This document shows, piece after piece, positions 1-8,703 of a stretch of 64,000 bases of DNA. Each line of letters opens with the position of its first letter. The first letter of the stretch is position 1. The stretch covers positions 1,612,001-1,676,000 of the forward strand of contig CP017315.1 in assembly GCA_002005325.1 (NCBI GenBank). The letters are read 5' to 3'. This stretch comes from Candidatus Tokpelaia hoelldoblerii (lineage in GTDB: Bacteria > Pseudomonadota > Alphaproteobacteria > Rhizobiales > Rhizobiaceae). The notes beneath the pieces were generated by a model. That model was not told the origin of the DNA and did no database searches. It was given only the letters and a program-made list of their open reading frames with translations. The position numbers and the translations under genes are program-made.

Positions 1-483
1 GTCACCATCCAGCACAAGCAGTTTCTGGTGGTTGCCGTCACGGTTCTGCTGCTGGCCGCCTTTTCATGGATTGTCGCCAGAACTTCGCTTGGCCGCGCCC
101 AGCGCGCCTGTTCCCAGGACAGAAAAATGACCTCGCTTGTCGGCATCAATGTCAACAGAACCATTTCCACCACCTTCATCATGGGCGGCATGCTTGCCGG
201 TATCGCCGGCACGGTTTATGTTTTTTACTATCCTTCCAATATTTCCTATATGGATGGTTTCATCCCCGGGATCAAAGCCTTTACCGCAGCTGTTCTTGGC
301 GGGATCGGCTCGCTTCCTGGTGCGGTTATCGGCGGTTTGCTCATCGCGCTGATCGAGGTTCTGTGGGGGTCTTACACCAATTATCCCGAATATAAGGATG
401 TCGCCGCTTTTGCCGTGCTGATTGTCGTACTGATTTTCATGCCGTCAGGCATTCTCGGGCGGCCGGAAGTGGAAAAAGTATAA
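1..483 (+). CDS. livH: Branched-chain amino acid ABC transporter permease LivH, C-terminal part
   Basis: The frame is open from the first base, so the 5' part of the gene lies outside the window and about 160 C-terminal residues remain. They contain several membrane segments and the cytoplasmic coupling loop of LivH-type permeases (QDRKMTSLVGINV), which contacts the ATPases, followed by the Gly-rich segment GGMLAGIAG. The stop is two bases before livM, and livM is two bases before the fused livG/livF gene, so the three form one operon. LivH and LivM pair in the inner membrane to form the leucine/isoleucine/valine channel. The periplasmic binding protein gene is not in view and may lie upstream. 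Confidence 0.93.
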   Translation, partial: VTIQHKQFLVVAVTVLLLAAFSWIVARTSLGRAQRACSQDRKMTSLVGINVNRTISTTFIMGGMLAGIAGTVYVFYYPSNISYMDGFIPGIKAFTAAVLGGIGSLPGAVIGGLLIALIEVLWGSYTNYPEYKDVAAFAVLIVVLIFMPSGILGRPEVEKV

Positions 484-485
484 TC

Positions 486-2054
486 ATGACCAGTACCCCC
501 TCAACCCGGCCGGCCACAAGCCAGTTCCGTTTTATGATGGCCCTGCAACAGGGGCTCGTCACCAGCCTGATCACACTGGCGTTGTTTGTTTTTATCATCG
601 GCCTGCGTGTTGATTTGAACATCCGCAATGAATTACAGTTGTGGCCGCAATATGGCTATCTGCTCAACTATGTGCTGATTGCTGCGCTTGGCCGCTTTAC
701 CTGGTCTTATTGCGGCGGCGGTGCCCGTGGCATTCTTTACGCCCTTGTCCCGGCGGTCACTCTGTTTATCGGCTATCGCGCCTGGCTTTATTATACGGAT
801 GCAACAGCAAAAGGCACTTATGTGTTTTCCGCGCAAAGCCTGCAGCTTGCCCTCATCGCGCTTGTTCTCGCCGCGCTTTTTGCGCTTGCCGGCCTGTTTA
901 TCTTCTCAAGCAGCGCACGGCAGACGGCAAGCCGGATGATAACGGCCCTGCAACCGGCGGCCCGCCGCTTTGGCCCGGGCCTGACGCTGCTTTTCCTGCT
1001 GGTTTACCCACTTCTGGTCATCACCCTGCTCACCGACACGATGGCGCAGACCCAGAAATGGATTGACAATTACGCTATTCAGATTCTTATCTATGTCATG
1101 CTGGCATGGGGTTTGAACATTGTTGTCGGTTTTGCCGGTTTGCTCGACCTCGGCTATGTGGCCTTTTATGCGGTCGGTGCTTATACGGTGGCGATTCTGG
1201 GCAATGAATTCGGCTTTTCCTTCTGGATCTGCCTGCCGGTTGCCGGTCTTCTCGCCGCGTTTTTCGGCCTGATGCTCGGCTTTCCGGTCCTGCGCCTGCG
1301 CGGCGATTATCTTGCTATTGTCACGCTGGCCTTTGGCGAAATCATCCGCCTCGTTCTGCAAAACTGGCACAGTGTCACCGGCGGCACCCGCGGGCTGGAA
1401 GCCCGGGCGCAGCGTCCGACATTTTTCGGCCATCCGTTTGACCGCAGCGCTGATGGTTTTGCCAAATTCTTCGGGCTGAAATTTGAAGCCGCCCATTATA
1501 AAATCTTCCTGTATTATGTTCTCGTCATGCTGCTTGTCGCCATGGCGGTCATCATCATCCGCCTGCGCCGCCTGCCAATCGGACGGGTGTGGGAAGCCTT
1601 GCGTGAAGACGAGATTGCCTGCCGGGCGCTTGGCATCAATACAGTGATGGTCAAGCTTTCAGCTTTTGCCACCGGCGCGATGTTTGGCGGCATTGCCGGG
1701 GCGTTTTTCACCGCGCGTCAGGGACGGGTGGATTTCAGCAGCTTCACCTTCATGGAATCCATCATTATCCTGGCCATTGTCGTGCTTGGCGGCATGGGCT
1801 CGCTCACCGGCATTGCCATTGCCAGCATTATCATGATCGGCGGGCAGGAACTGCTCACCCGGATCGGCGTTCTGCCCATGATCTTCGGCCCGGATTTTGA
1901 GCCGCAACACTACCGTATGCTCTGGTTCGGGCTCGTCATGGTTTTTGTCATGATTATACGCCCGCGCGGTCTGGCAAGCAACCGCATGCCCAGCGCATTT
2001 TTACACAAACGCAAGGCGATTTCCGGCGCTTTCATCAGCGAAGGAAATGCATAA
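486..2054 (+). CDS. livM: Branched-chain amino acid ABC transporter permease LivM
   Basis: This 522-residue inner membrane protein is the second channel subunit of the Liv importer. The first 180 or so residues form an extra hydrophobic region of the kind often seen in front of the LivM permease domain, so it is longer than E. coli LivM (about 425 residues). The conserved core begins near residue 195 (YVMLAWGLNIVVGFAGLLDLG). The ATPase-coupling loop lies near residues 373-413 (REDEIACRALGIN, then GAMFGGIAGAFF). The gene sits between livH and the LivG-LivF fusion with two-base spacers on both sides, which implies co-transcription and coupled translation. Confidence 0.95.
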   Translation: MTSTPSTRPATSQFRFMMALQQGLVTSLITLALFVFIIGLRVDLNIRNELQLWPQYGYLLNYVLIAALGRFTWSYCGGGARGILYALVPAVTLFIGYRAWLYYTDATAKGTYVFSAQSLQLALIALVLAALFALAGLFIFSSSARQTASRMITALQPAARRFGPGLTLLFLLVYPLLVITLLTDTMAQTQKWIDNYAIQILIYVMLAWGLNIVVGFAGLLDLGYVAFYAVGAYTVAILGNEFGFSFWICLPVAGLLAAFFGLMLGFPVLRLRGDYLAIVTLAFGEIIRLVLQNWHSVTGGTRGLEARAQRPTFFGHPFDRSADGFAKFFGLKFEAAHYKIFLYYVLVMLLVAMAVIIIRLRRLPIGRVWEALREDEIACRALGINTVMVKLSAFATGAMFGGIAGAFFTARQGRVDFSSFTFMESIIILAIVVLGGMGSLTGIAIASIIMIGGQELLTRIGVLPMIFGPDFEPQHYRMLWFGLVMVFVMIIRPRGLASNRMPSAFLHKRKAISGAFISEGNA

Positions 2055-2056
2055 CC

Positions 2057-3730
2057 ATGGACCAGCAGTGCCCTCTCCCCCCGCCATCAGGCGCCATCCT
2101 GTCTGTCGAGCATCTGCATATGCGTTTTGGCGGCCTTGTCGCCATTGATGATTTAAGCTTTGACGTCGGGCGCAGAAAAATCACCGCGCTGATTGGCCCC
2201 AATGGCGCCGGTAAAACCACGGTGTTCAACTGCATCACGGGTTTTTATCGCCCGACCGGCGGCCGGTTAACGTTGACACATGGCACAGGCAAACCCTACC
2301 TGCTTGAGCGCATGGCGGATTTCCAGATCACCAGGCGGGCGAAAGTCGCGCGCACCTTTCAGAATATCCGCCTGTTTCCCGGCCTGACAGTGCTGGAAAA
2401 CCTGCTGGTTGCCCAGCATACGCCTTTAATGCGCGCCAGCGGCTTCAGCCTGTTTGGCCTGCTCGGCCTGCCGCGTTACAAAAAAAGCATGGAACAGGCG
2501 ATTGCAAAGGCTAAAAGCTGGCTGGAAAAAATCAATCTTGTTGAACGCGCCGATGACCCGGCCGGTGATCTGCCTTATGGCGACCAGCGCCGGCTGGAAA
2601 TTGCCCGTGCCATGTGCACCGGCCCGGAACTTTTGTGCCTGGACGAACCGGCCGCCGGCCTCAATCCCAGTGAATCGCTGGCGCTCAACGAACTGCTTGT
2701 ATCCATCCGCGATGAAACCGATACCTCCATTTTGCTGATTGAACATGATATGTCAGTGGTGATGGAGATTTCCGACCACATCATCGTACTGGAATATGGC
2801 TCAAAAATCGCCGACGGCACACCGGAAGACATCCGCAATGACCCGAAAGTGATTGCCGCCTATCTGGGCGTTGAGGATGACGAGGTGGCAAAGCCTACAG
2901 GGGCTATCCATGATGGCTCTGAACAGGCGGAAGCAACCATTGCGCAACTCATAACTGCAAACAGGGCGCGCGATAAAACGGAACCGGCGCAGACATGCGG
3001 CAAAAGCGCTTCCCCCCTGCTCACGGTCAGCAATGTTTCAGCCTTCTATGGCAGCATTCAGGCGCTGCATGATGTTGATCTTGCGATCAATCAGGGCGAA
3101 ATTGTCACACTGATCGGCGCCAATGGCGCGGGCAAATCCACATTGATGATGACTATTTCCGGCAGCCCGCATGCGGGAGGCGGCAGAATTGTCTTTGACG
3201 GGCAGGATATCACCCGGCTGCCGCCGCATGAGATTGCCCGGCTGCGCATTGCCCAGTCGCCGGAAGGACGGCGGATTTTCCCGCATATGAGCGTGCTGGA
3301 AAACCTGCAGATGGGAGCGGCTCTCGACAAGGGCGTGTATTTTGATGAAGACGTGGAAAAAATGTTTGCAATCTTCCCGCGCCTGAAGGAGCGCCTGTAC
3401 CAGCGTGGCGGCACGCTTTCCGGCGGTGAGCAGCAAATGCTGGCGATTGCGCGCGCCTTCATGGCGCGGCCACGGCTGCTGATGCTTGATGAACCGTCGC
3501 TCGGCCTGGCGCCGCTGATTGTCAAACAGATTTTTGACGCTATCCGCATGCTGAACCGGGAAACCGGCCTGACGGTGTTTCTGGTGGAACAGAACGCCTT
3601 TGGCGCATTGCAGCTTGCCGACCGCGGCTATGTGATGGTCAACGGCAAAATCACCATGAGCGGCAGTGGAGACGCGCTTCTTGCCAACCCGGATGTGCGC
3701 GCCGCCTATCTGGAAGGCGGACGGCATTAA
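2057..3730 (+). CDS. livG/livF: Fused LivG-LivF ATPase of the branched-chain amino acid importer
   Basis: A single uninterrupted 557-residue frame carries both Liv ATPases, which are normally separate proteins. The LivG half covers about residues 14-270: Walker A GPNGAGKTT at 47-55, a signature region LPYGDQRRLEIARA typical of LivG, Walker B LLCLDEP near 192 and switch histidine in IEHDM near 227. A polar linker of about 50 residues follows. The LivF half covers about 319-557: Walker A GANGAGKST near 354, signature LSGGEQQ near 453, Walker B LLMLDEP near 474 and the LivF-typical VEQNA in place of the switch histidine. The protein should sit on the cytoplasmic face of LivH/LivM and supply both nucleotide-binding sites from one chain. 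No internal stop or frame change is visible. Confidence 0.94.
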   Translation: MDQQCPLPPPSGAILSVEHLHMRFGGLVAIDDLSFDVGRRKITALIGPNGAGKTTVFNCITGFYRPTGGRLTLTHGTGKPYLLERMADFQITRRAKVARTFQNIRLFPGLTVLENLLVAQHTPLMRASGFSLFGLLGLPRYKKSMEQAIAKAKSWLEKINLVERADDPAGDLPYGDQRRLEIARAMCTGPELLCLDEPAAGLNPSESLALNELLVSIRDETDTSILLIEHDMSVVMEISDHIIVLEYGSKIADGTPEDIRNDPKVIAAYLGVEDDEVAKPTGAIHDGSEQAEATIAQLITANRARDKTEPAQTCGKSASPLLTVSNVSAFYGSIQALHDVDLAINQGEIVTLIGANGAGKSTLMMTISGSPHAGGGRIVFDGQDITRLPPHEIARLRIAQSPEGRRIFPHMSVLENLQMGAALDKGVYFDEDVEKMFAIFPRLKERLYQRGGTLSGGEQQMLAIARAFMARPRLLMLDEPSLGLAPLIVKQIFDAIRMLNRETGLTVFLVEQNAFGALQLADRGYVMVNGKITMSGSGDALLANPDVRAAYLEGGRH

Positions 3731-3774
3731 AAATCTCTTCGGGCTGGCATGACAGATGAAGGAAAGGATGCAGA

Positions 3775-4125
3775 ATGCAAGGCATGATTTATGAAGAGGC
3801 GTCTTTTTTACCCTTTTTCATCATTACCTGCGCACTGGGCGGCTGGGCGGCGTGGATGACAGGGCGCGGCTGCGCGCTCACATGGCGCAGCATGATGCAA
3901 GCGCTTGTCTATATGCTGCCGTTGGGGCTGGCGGTGCGGTTTATCCACTTTGTCATTGTCGGCAGCACTTTGCTGTCAGTGCAGTATTATGTCGTGGATA
4001 CAATGATTTTGCTGATTCTCTGCGTGCTGGGCTTTCAATATACCCGCACCGGCCAGATGGTGCGGCAATATAGCTGGCTGTTTAAGAAAAGTTCACCCTT
4101 TTCATGGCGGCGCACCGGCAATTAA
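3775..4125 (+). CDS. Small inner membrane protein, DUF6867-like
   Basis: This 116-residue protein has about three hydrophobic segments (near residues 11-30, 45-66 and 72-92) and a basic C-terminus (FKKSSPFSWRRTGN). An AAGGATG ribosome site lies just upstream of the ATG, and the gene starts 44 bases after the LivG-LivF stop, so it is probably part of the liv operon. From memory, it resembles the DUF6867 family found beside liv genes in rhizobial genomes; that assignment is not verified here. No catalytic motif is visible. A helper role in branched-chain amino acid transport is inference from position only. Confidence 0.7.
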   Translation: MQGMIYEEASFLPFFIITCALGGWAAWMTGRGCALTWRSMMQALVYMLPLGLAVRFIHFVIVGSTLLSVQYYVVDTMILLILCVLGFQYTRTGQMVRQYSWLFKKSSPFSWRRTGN

Positions 4126-4151
4126 ATTCCAATTCTCAAAAGGAAACAGCC

Positions 4152-4388
4152 ATGAAACCTGTCTTTGTGCAACTGCAATGCGCCCCCGGCAAAACCTATG
4201 ATGTAGCGCATGTGCTTTACGAGCGTGAAATTGTTTCCGAACTTTATTCCACCAGCGGCGAATTTGACCTTCTGCTGAAGCTCTATATTGCCGAGGATAA
4301 GGACATTGGCAAGTTTCTCAATCAAAATGTGCTGGATATTCCTTATATTGTCCGCTCGCTGACAACCATGACATTTACCGCTTTTTAG
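4152..4388 (+). CDS. Stand-alone Lrp/AsnC-type effector (RAM) domain protein
   Basis: The 78-residue product matches the ligand-binding half of Lrp/AsnC regulators (MKPVFVQLQCAPGKTYDVA, then ELYSTSGEFDLLLKLY) without a helix-turn-helix. The ATG at 4152 is chosen because AAAGGAAACAGCC sits directly before it; an upstream start in the same frame would overlap the preceding gene and add unrelated residues. Such small proteins form oligomers that bind amino acids and may modulate partner proteins. Its place between the liv genes and gdhA suggests a link to amino acid sensing, which is inference. Confidence 0.85.
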   Translation: MKPVFVQLQCAPGKTYDVAHVLYEREIVSELYSTSGEFDLLLKLYIAEDKDIGKFLNQNVLDIPYIVRSLTTMTFTAF

Positions 4389-4519
4389 GCAGGTTCACTG
4401 TTTTCCACAATAAGACAGTCCTGTTGACACTTTTTCAGCAAACCCGCGATTGCGTTTTTACTGATGAAGAGTCAATTTCGTCAGGTTGTGAATCGCACTA
4501 AACTGCGGAGGGAAGATCA

Positions 4520-5872
4520 ATGACAGAACAGATCCATGCAAGACTATTGCCTATTTTCAACCAGGTTATCCAGCGCAATGCCGGTGAAGGCGAATTTCAC
4601 CAGGCGGTGAAGGAAGTGCTGGTCAGCCTTGGGCGGGTCGTCAGCAAACATCCTGAATATGCCGAACAGGGACTGATTGAACGCCTCTGCGAACCGGAAC
4701 GGCAGATCATCTTCCGTGTGCCGTGGATTGATGATGAAGGCAAGGTGCATATCAATCGTGGTTTTCGTGTTCAGTTCAATTCGGCGCTCGGGCCATACAA
4801 GGGCGGCTTGCGCTTTCACCCGTCTGTCAATGTCGGCATTATCAAGTTTCTGGGTTTTGAGCAGACGTTTAAAAACGCGCTGACCGGCATGCCGATCGGC
4901 GGCGGCAAGGGTGGTTCGGACTTCAACCCGCGCGGACGCAGTGACCATGAAATCATGCGCTTCTGCCAGTCTTTCATGATGGAGCTGCACCGCCATATCG
5001 GTGAATATATTGACGTTCCGGCCGGCGACATCGGCGTGGCCGGGCGCGAAATCGGCTATATGTTCGGCCAGTTCAAGCGGCTGACCAACCGCTATGAGGC
5101 CGGTGTCATCACCGGTAAGGGCATGCTTTACGGCGGCTCACGGGCGCGCACGGAAGCCACAGGCTATGGCACGGTGTATTTTGTCGAGCGCATGCTGGCG
5201 ACAAGGAAACTCACCCTTGAAGGGCAGCGCGCGGTTGTTTCCGGCTCCGGCAATGTGGCGATCTACACCATCAAGAAGCTGACAGAACTTGGCGCCAGGG
5301 TTATCGCCTGTTCTGACTCCAATGGCCATGTCGTGGATGAAGACGGTATTGACCTTGCCCTGTTGCAGGAAATCAAGGAACAGCGTCGTGAACGTATTTC
5401 ACACTATGCTAAAGCCAGAGGCGGCCATGTCAAATATATTGAAGGCGGCTCCATCTGGCAGGGGCCCTGCACCATCGCCATTCCTGCGGCAACGCAGAAT
5501 GAACTGCATGAACAAGACGCCAAGGAGCTGGTAAAAAACGGTTTGATTGCTGTCGGTGAAGGAGCGAATATGCCTTCAACGCCGGAAGCTATCCACGTTT
5601 TTCAGGAAGCTGGCATTCTGTTCGCCCCGGCCAAGGCGGCCAATGCCGGCGGTGTCGCAACATCAGCGCTGGAAATGCAGCAGAACGCCTCACGCGACAG
5701 CTGGACATTTGCCGAAACAGACGCGCGCCTTGCCACCATCATGCGCGGCATTCATGACCTGTGCTTTGAAACGGCAGAAGAATACGGCGTGCCGGGTGAT
5801 TACCTCAACGGCGCCAACATCGCCGGTTTTATCCGCGTGGCGGAAGCCATGAAGGCGCTTGGTGTTATCTGA
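4520..5872 (+). CDS. gdhA: NADP-specific glutamate dehydrogenase
   Basis: The 450-residue protein catalyses reversible reductive amination of 2-oxoglutarate with ammonium to glutamate in the cytoplasm. The length is that of the short hexameric bacterial/fungal GDH class. The substrate lysines are in GPYKGGLRFHP (near residues 91-101) and GGGKGG (near 127-132), and the catalytic aspartate is in PAGDIGV (near 167). The dinucleotide fold has VSGSGNVA near 240-247, as in NADP-dependent enzymes. A clear GGAGGGAAG ribosome site precedes the ATG. The gene follows the liv group after 131 bases, so it may have its own promoter. With the convergent ilvD it places nitrogen assimilation next to branched-chain amino acid metabolism. 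Confidence 0.97.
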   Translation: MTEQIHARLLPIFNQVIQRNAGEGEFHQAVKEVLVSLGRVVSKHPEYAEQGLIERLCEPERQIIFRVPWIDDEGKVHINRGFRVQFNSALGPYKGGLRFHPSVNVGIIKFLGFEQTFKNALTGMPIGGGKGGSDFNPRGRSDHEIMRFCQSFMMELHRHIGEYIDVPAGDIGVAGREIGYMFGQFKRLTNRYEAGVITGKGMLYGGSRARTEATGYGTVYFVERMLATRKLTLEGQRAVVSGSGNVAIYTIKKLTELGARVIACSDSNGHVVDEDGIDLALLQEIKEQRRERISHYAKARGGHVKYIEGGSIWQGPCTIAIPAATQNELHEQDAKELVKNGLIAVGEGANMPSTPEAIHVFQEAGILFAPAKAANAGGVATSALEMQQNASRDSWTFAETDARLATIMRGIHDLCFETAEEYGVPGDYLNGANIAGFIRVAEAMKALGVI

Positions 5873-5874
5873 TG

Positions 5875-5905
5875 AAAAAAGGCGGGAAACGGTTTGCTTT
5901 CCGCC
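5875..5905 (-). terminator. Rho-independent terminator of ilvD
   Basis: In the 54-base gap between the convergent gdhA and ilvD genes, GGCGGGAAA pairs with TTTCCGCC with one bulged base. Read leftward, the stem is followed by a run of T (the AAAAAA at 5875-5880), so it fits termination of ilvD best. The + strand side lacks a T tract. Confidence 0.7.
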
Positions 5906-5926
5906 GGTAGAACATATTGTCCAATT

Positions 5927-7765
5927 TTATATTTCACGCACCGCGCCCTTGGCGGCAGAGGTTGCCATTGCCGCATAGGCCTTCAGCGCCTTGCTGATTT
6001 TGCGCTTGCGCTGTTCCACGGGTTGCCATGCAGCGTCACCGCGCTCCTCCATCTTCTCACGGCGGCGGGCAAGTGCCGCGTCATCAACAGCCAGATGAAT
6101 TTTGCGGTTCGGAATATCAATCTCAATCCGGTCGCCCTCTTCCACCAGCGCGATTGCGCCACCTTCCGCCGCCTCGGGCGAAACATGGCCAATGGACAGG
6201 CCGGAGGTGCCGCCGGAAAAGCGCCCGTCTGTTATCAGTGCACAGGCCGCGCCCAGACCTTTGGATTTCAGATAACTGGTCGGGTAGAGCATTTCCTGCA
6301 TGCCCGGCCCGCCGCGCGGTCCCTCATAGCGGATAACCACCACATCACCGGCTTTGACCTTGTTGTTCAAAATCGCCAGCACGGCGGAATCCTGGCTTTC
6401 AAAAATCCGTGCCACACCGGTAAAGGTCAGGATAGAATCATCAACGCCCGCGGTTTTAACAATGCAGCCATCTTCCGCCAGATTGCCATAGAGCACAGCA
6501 AGGCCGCCATCCTGCGAAAATGCGTGTTCCTTATCGCGGATAACGCCGCTTTTACGGTCAAGGTCGAGCGTGTTATAACGGCGCGACTGGCTGAACGCTT
6601 CCTGCGTCGGCACACCGCCCGGGGCGGAACGGTAAAATTCATGCACGGCCGCGTCATTCGTCTGGCGCACATCCCATGCCCGCAAAGCGTCTTCTAACGC
6701 CGGCGCATAAACCGTACGGGTTGCAGCGTTCAGCAGACCGGCGCGGTCAAGCTCACCCAGAATCGCCATAATGCCACCGGCGCGATGAACATCTTCCATA
6801 TGCACATTGGCAATAGCAGGCGCAACCTTGCACAGAACCGGCACATGGCGTGACAGCCGGTCAATATCAGCCATGGTGAAATCTACCTCGCCCTCCCGCG
6901 CCGCTGCCAGCAGGTGCAGCACCGTGTTGGTTGAGCCGCCCATGGCAATATCCAGCGTCATGGCGTTTTCAAATGCCGTCCGGGTGGCGATGGAACGCGG
7001 CAGTGCGGTTTCATCATCCTGCTCGTAATAGCGTTTGGTCAGATCCACAATACGCCGGCCCGCTTCCTCAAACAGGTGGCGGCGGTCGGCGTGGGTCGCC
7101 AGCACCGTGCCATTGCCGGGCAGCGACAGCCCCAGAGCTTCCGTCAGGCAGTTCATCGAATTGGCGGTAAACATCCCCGAGCATGAACCGCAGGTCGGAC
7201 AGGCGGCGCGTTCAATAGCGCTCACTTCGGCATCGGTATTGCTGTCATCGGCAGCGGCAACCATAGCGTCCACCAGATCAAGCGCCACTTCCTTGCCCTT
7301 GAGCACCACTTTGCCGGCTTCCATCGGCCCGCCGGAAACAAAAACCGTCGGGATATTCAACCGCAATGAAGCCATCAGCATTCCCGGAGTGATTTTGTCA
7401 CAATTGGAAATGCATACCATAGCATCAGCGCAATGGCCATTGACCATATATTCCACCGAGTCAGCGATAATCTCGCGCGAGGGCAGCGAATAGAGCATAC
7501 CGTCATGCCCCATGGCGATGCCGTCATCAACGGCAATGGTATTGAATTCCCTGGCGACACCGCCTGCTTTCTCAATTTCGCGGGCGACAAGCTGGCCGAG
7601 ATCTTTCAGATGCACATGGCCGGGCACGAATTGCGTGAAAGAATTGACCACGGCAATAATCGGCTTGCCGAAATCACTGTCTTTCATACCGGTGGCGCGC
7701 CACAGGCCACGCGCACCGGCCATATTGCGGCCATGGGTTGACGTTCGTGAACGATAAGCAGGCAT
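5927..7765 (-). CDS. ilvD: Dihydroxy-acid dehydratase
   Basis: This 612-residue iron-sulfur enzyme dehydrates 2,3-dihydroxy-isovalerate and -methylvalerate, the last common step of valine and isoleucine synthesis. The ATG at 7765 is chosen because it gives the family's usual N-terminus (MPAYRSRTSTHGRNMAGARG); 30 further in-frame codons upstream have no family match. Cluster-binding cysteines appear in ISNCDKITPGM (near residue 122) and CPTCGSCSGMF (near 190). The C-terminal domain contains TDGRFSGGTSGLSIGH with the conserved active-site serine. A terminator hairpin follows the stop. comF ends 70 bases upstream on the same strand. Confidence 0.97.
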   Translation of the reverse strand: MPAYRSRTSTHGRNMAGARGLWRATGMKDSDFGKPIIAVVNSFTQFVPGHVHLKDLGQLVAREIEKAGGVAREFNTIAVDDGIAMGHDGMLYSLPSREIIADSVEYMVNGHCADAMVCISNCDKITPGMLMASLRLNIPTVFVSGGPMEAGKVVLKGKEVALDLVDAMVAAADDSNTDAEVSAIERAACPTCGSCSGMFTANSMNCLTEALGLSLPGNGTVLATHADRRHLFEEAGRRIVDLTKRYYEQDDETALPRSIATRTAFENAMTLDIAMGGSTNTVLHLLAAAREGEVDFTMADIDRLSRHVPVLCKVAPAIANVHMEDVHRAGGIMAILGELDRAGLLNAATRTVYAPALEDALRAWDVRQTNDAAVHEFYRSAPGGVPTQEAFSQSRRYNTLDLDRKSGVIRDKEHAFSQDGGLAVLYGNLAEDGCIVKTAGVDDSILTFTGVARIFESQDSAVLAILNNKVKAGDVVVIRYEGPRGGPGMQEMLYPTSYLKSKGLGAACALITDGRFSGGTSGLSIGHVSPEAAEGGAIALVEEGDRIEIDIPNRKIHLAVDDAALARRREKMEERGDAAWQPVEQRKRKISKALKAYAAMATSAAKGAVREI

Positions 7766-7835
7766 CTCAGACCTCATAACGGTTTTATTCTTCTTTTCCG
7801 GCCTAGCATATGACAGCATATCCGTAAACCGGAAT

Positions 7836-8597
7836 CTATTCGTAACGGATGACAACGCGCGAAAATGTCAGCACATCAACCCGCGCTGCGCCTGCACGTT
7901 TTAATATCCGTGCGGCAGCTTTAACTGTTGCGCCGGTGGTATAAACATCATCAACCAGCACAATATGTTTGTGTTTGAGAGCAGCTGCACCCCGCGGCGG
8001 CACGGCAAATACACCGCGGACATTATCCGCACGCCTCTTTGCGCTCAACCCGACCTGCGGGCGGGTGGGTTTCCGGCGCGCCAGCAATTGCGGGCAAAAT
8101 GGTTTGCCGCAGATCCGCGCTATGGCCCGGGCAAGTTCTGCCGACTGGTTATAGCCCCGTTTCCAGAAACGGCGGCGATGCAATGGCACCGGCACAATCA
8201 TATCGCAAGCGCTGACAAGGTCATATCCGGCCCGAACCATCCATGTCGCCATCCACGGCGCAAGGTCGGTGCGTGCACCATATTTCAGCCGCGTGACAAG
8301 ATTGCGCGCCAGCCCTTCATGGGCGACAACAGCGCGGGCATGGTCAAAGGGCGGCGGGCTGGCCAGAGCTTCACCGCTCAAAATTCCGTCACCATAATCA
8401 GAATGAAACGGAATCCCCATAACCGGACAAAAGGGCGGCGTTAAAAACGGCAGTTCCAGCCAGCAATCAGAGCAGATTGTGCCGATTGCCGCGATTGCGC
8501 GGCCACAACCCGGACAGCCTGGCGGAAACAACAGCATGCCCATCAGTTGCACCCCGCCTGCCGCGGCTTTTGTTATAATCCGTCTGACTCCTCGCAA
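7836..8597 (-). CDS. comF: ComF family amidophosphoribosyltransferase-like protein
   Basis: The 253-residue protein has the ComF layout: an N-terminal double zinc-ribbon-like region (CPGCGRAI, then ICSDCW) and a C-terminal phosphoribosyltransferase fold with the PRPP-binding loop HIVLVDDVYTTGATVKAA. Members are linked to DNA uptake, but in alphaproteobacteria the cellular role is poorly defined. The start is uncertain: the longest form begins with TTG at 8597, with GGAG six bases upstream, while the first in-frame ATG is at 8543, just before FPPGCPGCG. The gene is divergent from the methyltransferase gene at 8704. Confidence 0.88.
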   Translation of the reverse strand: MRGVRRIITKAAAGGVQLMGMLLFPPGCPGCGRAIAAIGTICSDCWLELPFLTPPFCPVMGIPFHSDYGDGILSGEALASPPPFDHARAVVAHEGLARNLVTRLKYGARTDLAPWMATWMVRAGYDLVSACDMIVPVPLHRRRFWKRGYNQSAELARAIARICGKPFCPQLLARRKPTRPQVGLSAKRRADNVRGVFAVPPRGAAALKHKHIVLVDDVYTTGATVKAAARILKRAGAARVDVLTFSRVVIRYE

Positions 8598-8703
8598 AGC
8601 CCGCTCCCCGGTTTTACCATCTCATAACTGTAACGGTTTTGCTTTTTGTGCGCAAACCGTATATGACATCTTCCAGATAAACCACAAAACCCCTTGCCGC
8701 CCC

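Noticed and set aside
2057..3730. LivG-LivF fusion considered as a missed stop codon or sequencing slip
   Set aside because: The frame is continuous through a linker of normal base composition, and both domains are complete with no compensating frameshift visible, so a true fusion is the simpler reading; an assembly error cannot be fully excluded.
4424..4452. TTGACA upstream of gdhA considered as a sigma-70 promoter
   Set aside because: The -35 is perfect but the expected -10 position reads CGATTG, too poor to call.
5894..6697. Open frame of 267 codons antisense to ilvD
   Set aside because: Its sequence is a shadow of the well-supported ilvD gene, with no ribosome site or family match.
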